Assembly: GCF_013267355.1 (NCBI RefSeq)
Contig: NZ_CP053985.1
Location: 5,332,001 to 5,396,000 of the forward strand
From: Achromobacter pestifer
GTDB taxonomy: Bacteria > Pseudomonadota > Gammaproteobacteria > Burkholderiales > Burkholderiaceae_B
Direction of reading: 5' to 3'
Length of the DNA: 64,000 nt
The stretch's first letter is position 1; each line of letters starts with the position of its first letter. Below are positions 62,837-64,000 of the stretch, one piece after another. Position numbers and translations under genes: made by a program. The notes under the pieces are model-generated. The model saw only the letters and a program-made list of their open reading frames with translations, searched no databases and was not told the origin of the DNA.

Positions 62837-63145
62837 ATGTCTTTGTATGTGATCGTCGCCGTTCGAAAAGAGCCCGTCAGCGGGCATGTGGCCTATGTGC
62901 GCTGGGGCCAGGCCGAACGCGGCGTCCCCGGCTGGGTCACCGAGCCGGTGACGGCGGCGGCATCCGAAGTCATCGAAGCGATCAAGGACGGAGCGGAAGT
63001 GGAAACCGCCATCAGCCAGGACGGCATGAGCGTGGCGCTGCGGCCGGTGCGCGTGCTGGTCGATGACGACGGACGCGAACATCTCGCTTCCGCGCCCGTT
63101 CCCAGCTCCACCTTGCACACGCTCTTCGACCTGCCCGAATTCTGA
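62837..63145 (+). CDS. Hypothetical protein (102 aa)
   Basis: Not recognised as a named family. It is a soluble, acidic alpha/beta protein (VIVAVRKEPVSGHVAYVRWG, ending STLHTLFDLPEF) without signal peptide, membrane helix or cysteine. A GGGGAGG site precedes the ATG at 62837 at good spacing, so it is likely expressed. It is 66 bases downstream of kdsA on the same strand and convergent with the acetyltransferase gene. Confidence 0.65.
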   Translation: MSLYVIVAVRKEPVSGHVAYVRWGQAERGVPGWVTEPVTAAASEVIEAIKDGAEVETAISQDGMSVALRPVRVLVDDDGREHLASAPVPSSTLHTLFDLPEF

Positions 63146-63166
63146 TCCGGACAGGCCGGCTGGCGC

Positions 63167-63652
63167 CTAGCGGCGGCCCTGCGCGAAATTGAGCAGGGCG
63201 TCTCCGGCCATTCGGTAGCGCACCCATTCATCCTGCGGCAGCGCGCCGATCGACTTGTAGAAATCGATGGCGGGCGTGTTCCAGTCCAGCACGCTCCATT
63301 CCAGCCGGCCGCAGCCATTGGCCACTGCTTCTTGCGCCAGGTGGCGCAACAGGTCGCGGCCCGCGCCGATGCCGCGTTGCTCCGGCGTGATGTACAGGTC
63401 TTCCAGGTAGATGCCGTTCTTGCCCAGCCAGGTCGAATAGCTGTAGAAGTAGACGGCGTAGCCGATGGGCTTGCCGTCCAGCAGGCACATCAGGGCCTTG
63501 GCCGGCGCGTTTTCGGCGAACAGGGTGCGTTCGACATCCTCGGGGCTGGCGATCACTTCATGGGCGGCGCGCTCGTACACGGCCAGCTCGGTGATGAACG
63601 CATGGATCTGGGCCGCATCCGTAGCGACGGCCGGACGAATTTCGATAGTCAC
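63167..63652 (-). CDS. GNAT family N-acetyltransferase
   Basis: A 161-residue GNAT fold protein of the spermidine/diamine acetyltransferase type. ITELAVYERAAHEVIASPED at the N terminus, the beta4 core GIYLEDLYITPEQRG, the acetyl-CoA loop RGIGAGRDLLRHLA and the C-terminal NTPAIDFYKSIGA are typical. It transfers acetyl from acetyl-CoA to an amine; the exact substrate (polyamine, thialysine or other) is not certain. It is convergent with the hypothetical gene after 21 bases. Confidence 0.92.
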   Translation of the reverse strand: MTIEIRPAVATDAAQIHAFITELAVYERAAHEVIASPEDVERTLFAENAPAKALMCLLDGKPIGYAVYFYSYSTWLGKNGIYLEDLYITPEQRGIGAGRDLLRHLAQEAVANGCGRLEWSVLDWNTPAIDFYKSIGALPQDEWVRYRMAGDALLNFAQGRR

Positions 63653-63829
63653 GGGTACTTCCTACTACTGCTTTTGGGGGGCCTTATCCTACCCGCGAAT
63701 CGGGCAGAGCGCATTTTCGTCCGGCGAGTCCATTTCGGGAATACCCTTACTTGCGCACGGAGCGCCCGGGGGCGATTCTTGAAAGCGTTCTGCCCTCGAG
63801 TCCAATGCGTACAACAGGGGACATCTCCC

Positions 63830-64000
63830 ATGCCTGAACCTGGCTCCGCCGCCAGCACGCCTGCCGCAAGCCGTAAAAGGCGTCGCCTGTCCTGGATCTG
63901 GCTGGTGCCCATCATTGCAGCCTTGGGCGGGCTGATTTTGGTGGTGCGTGTCTGGATGGAAGCGGGCCCCACCGCTACCATCAGCTTCCAAACCGCCGAA
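63830..64000 (+). CDS. PqiB/MlaD-type (MCE domain) protein, 5' fragment cut by the window edge
   Basis: The first 57 residues of a protein that runs beyond the window. A short basic N terminus (SRKRRRLSW) precedes one membrane helix (IWLVPIIAALGGLILVVRVW), followed by the beginning of the first MCE domain (AGPTATISFQTAE). This matches paraquat-inducible protein B, which forms periplasm-spanning lipid transport tunnels. The PqiA partner is not upstream, since the GNAT gene is divergent there. Confidence 0.8.
   Translation, partial: MPEPGSAASTPAASRKRRRLSWIWLVPIIAALGGLILVVRVWMEAGPTATISFQTAE

Overview
The window is about 64 kb of very GC-rich (roughly two-thirds G+C by eye), gene-dense DNA with short intergenic gaps and frequent ATGA, GTGA or TAATG stop/start overlaps. 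The gene content points to a betaproteobacterium of the Alcaligenaceae (Achromobacter/Bordetella group). Four separate Bug-type (TctC) periplasmic solute receptors sit next to small catabolic operons. There is also a dapC-dapD-dapE operon, a FecI-FecR-TonB receptor iron locus, and several short GC-rich intergenic repeats. The window is chromosomal. No phage, transposase, plasmid replication or CRISPR gene is visible.

Region 1 (1-5.9 kb): a minus-strand CoA-transferase / enoyl-CoA hydratase / Bug operon with a divergent GntR (FadR-type) regulator, then an MFS exporter and a divergent TetR regulator separated by a perfect 20-bp inverted repeat, and a small orphan protein. Region 2 (5.9-12.4 kb): a Fur-box-controlled Nramp metal importer (mntH), OsmC, an orphan ABC receptor, and a complete ectoine/hydroxyectoine-type ABC importer (ehuBCDA). 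Region 3 (12.4-19.9 kb): an old-yellow-enzyme oxidoreductase, maleylacetate reductase plus Bug with a divergent LysR, then three tandem 2-oxoglutarate/Fe(II) oxygenase paralogues and a dimeric-type dUTPase. In the middle oxygenase paralogue an Arg replaces the Asp of the iron-binding HxD motif.

Region 4 (20-30.3 kb): membrane proteins (DedA, YdjM-like), an amidase/Bug pair with a LysR regulator, and an IclR-PepE-DUF1177-AroM-Bug cluster whose IclR gene is preceded by a 44-bp nested dyad. Region 5 (30.3-45.4 kb): a MerR-type promoter driving a His/Gly-rich double zinc ribbon protein and a CDF metal exporter. Housekeeping genes follow: coaBC, lspA, ileS, ribF, purN, an RsmB-like RNA methyltransferase with a long RG-rich 30-residue repeat domain, a fatty acid desaturase, a UvrD-like helicase and a chorismate mutase.

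Region 6 (45.4-57.2 kb): a FecI-FecR-TonB receptor-dihaem peroxidase iron-regulated locus, an ABC-F protein, prmB, and the dapCDE lysine/peptidoglycan operon. DapE carries a 26-residue N-terminal extension read through a repeat-like element. tRNA-Leu(UAG) is upstream of dapC. Region 7 (57.2-64 kb): an acyltransferase of visibly lower GC next to the tRNA, a cupin protein, a small helical protein, aquaporin Z, an MgtC-family protein, cytochrome b561, a stand-alone kdsA, a GNAT acetyltransferase and the start of a PqiB/MlaD-type protein cut by the window edge.

The main theme is nutrient scavenging and metal homeostasis interleaved with core metabolism. Most accessory operons carry their own local regulator, and several have a recognisable operator.
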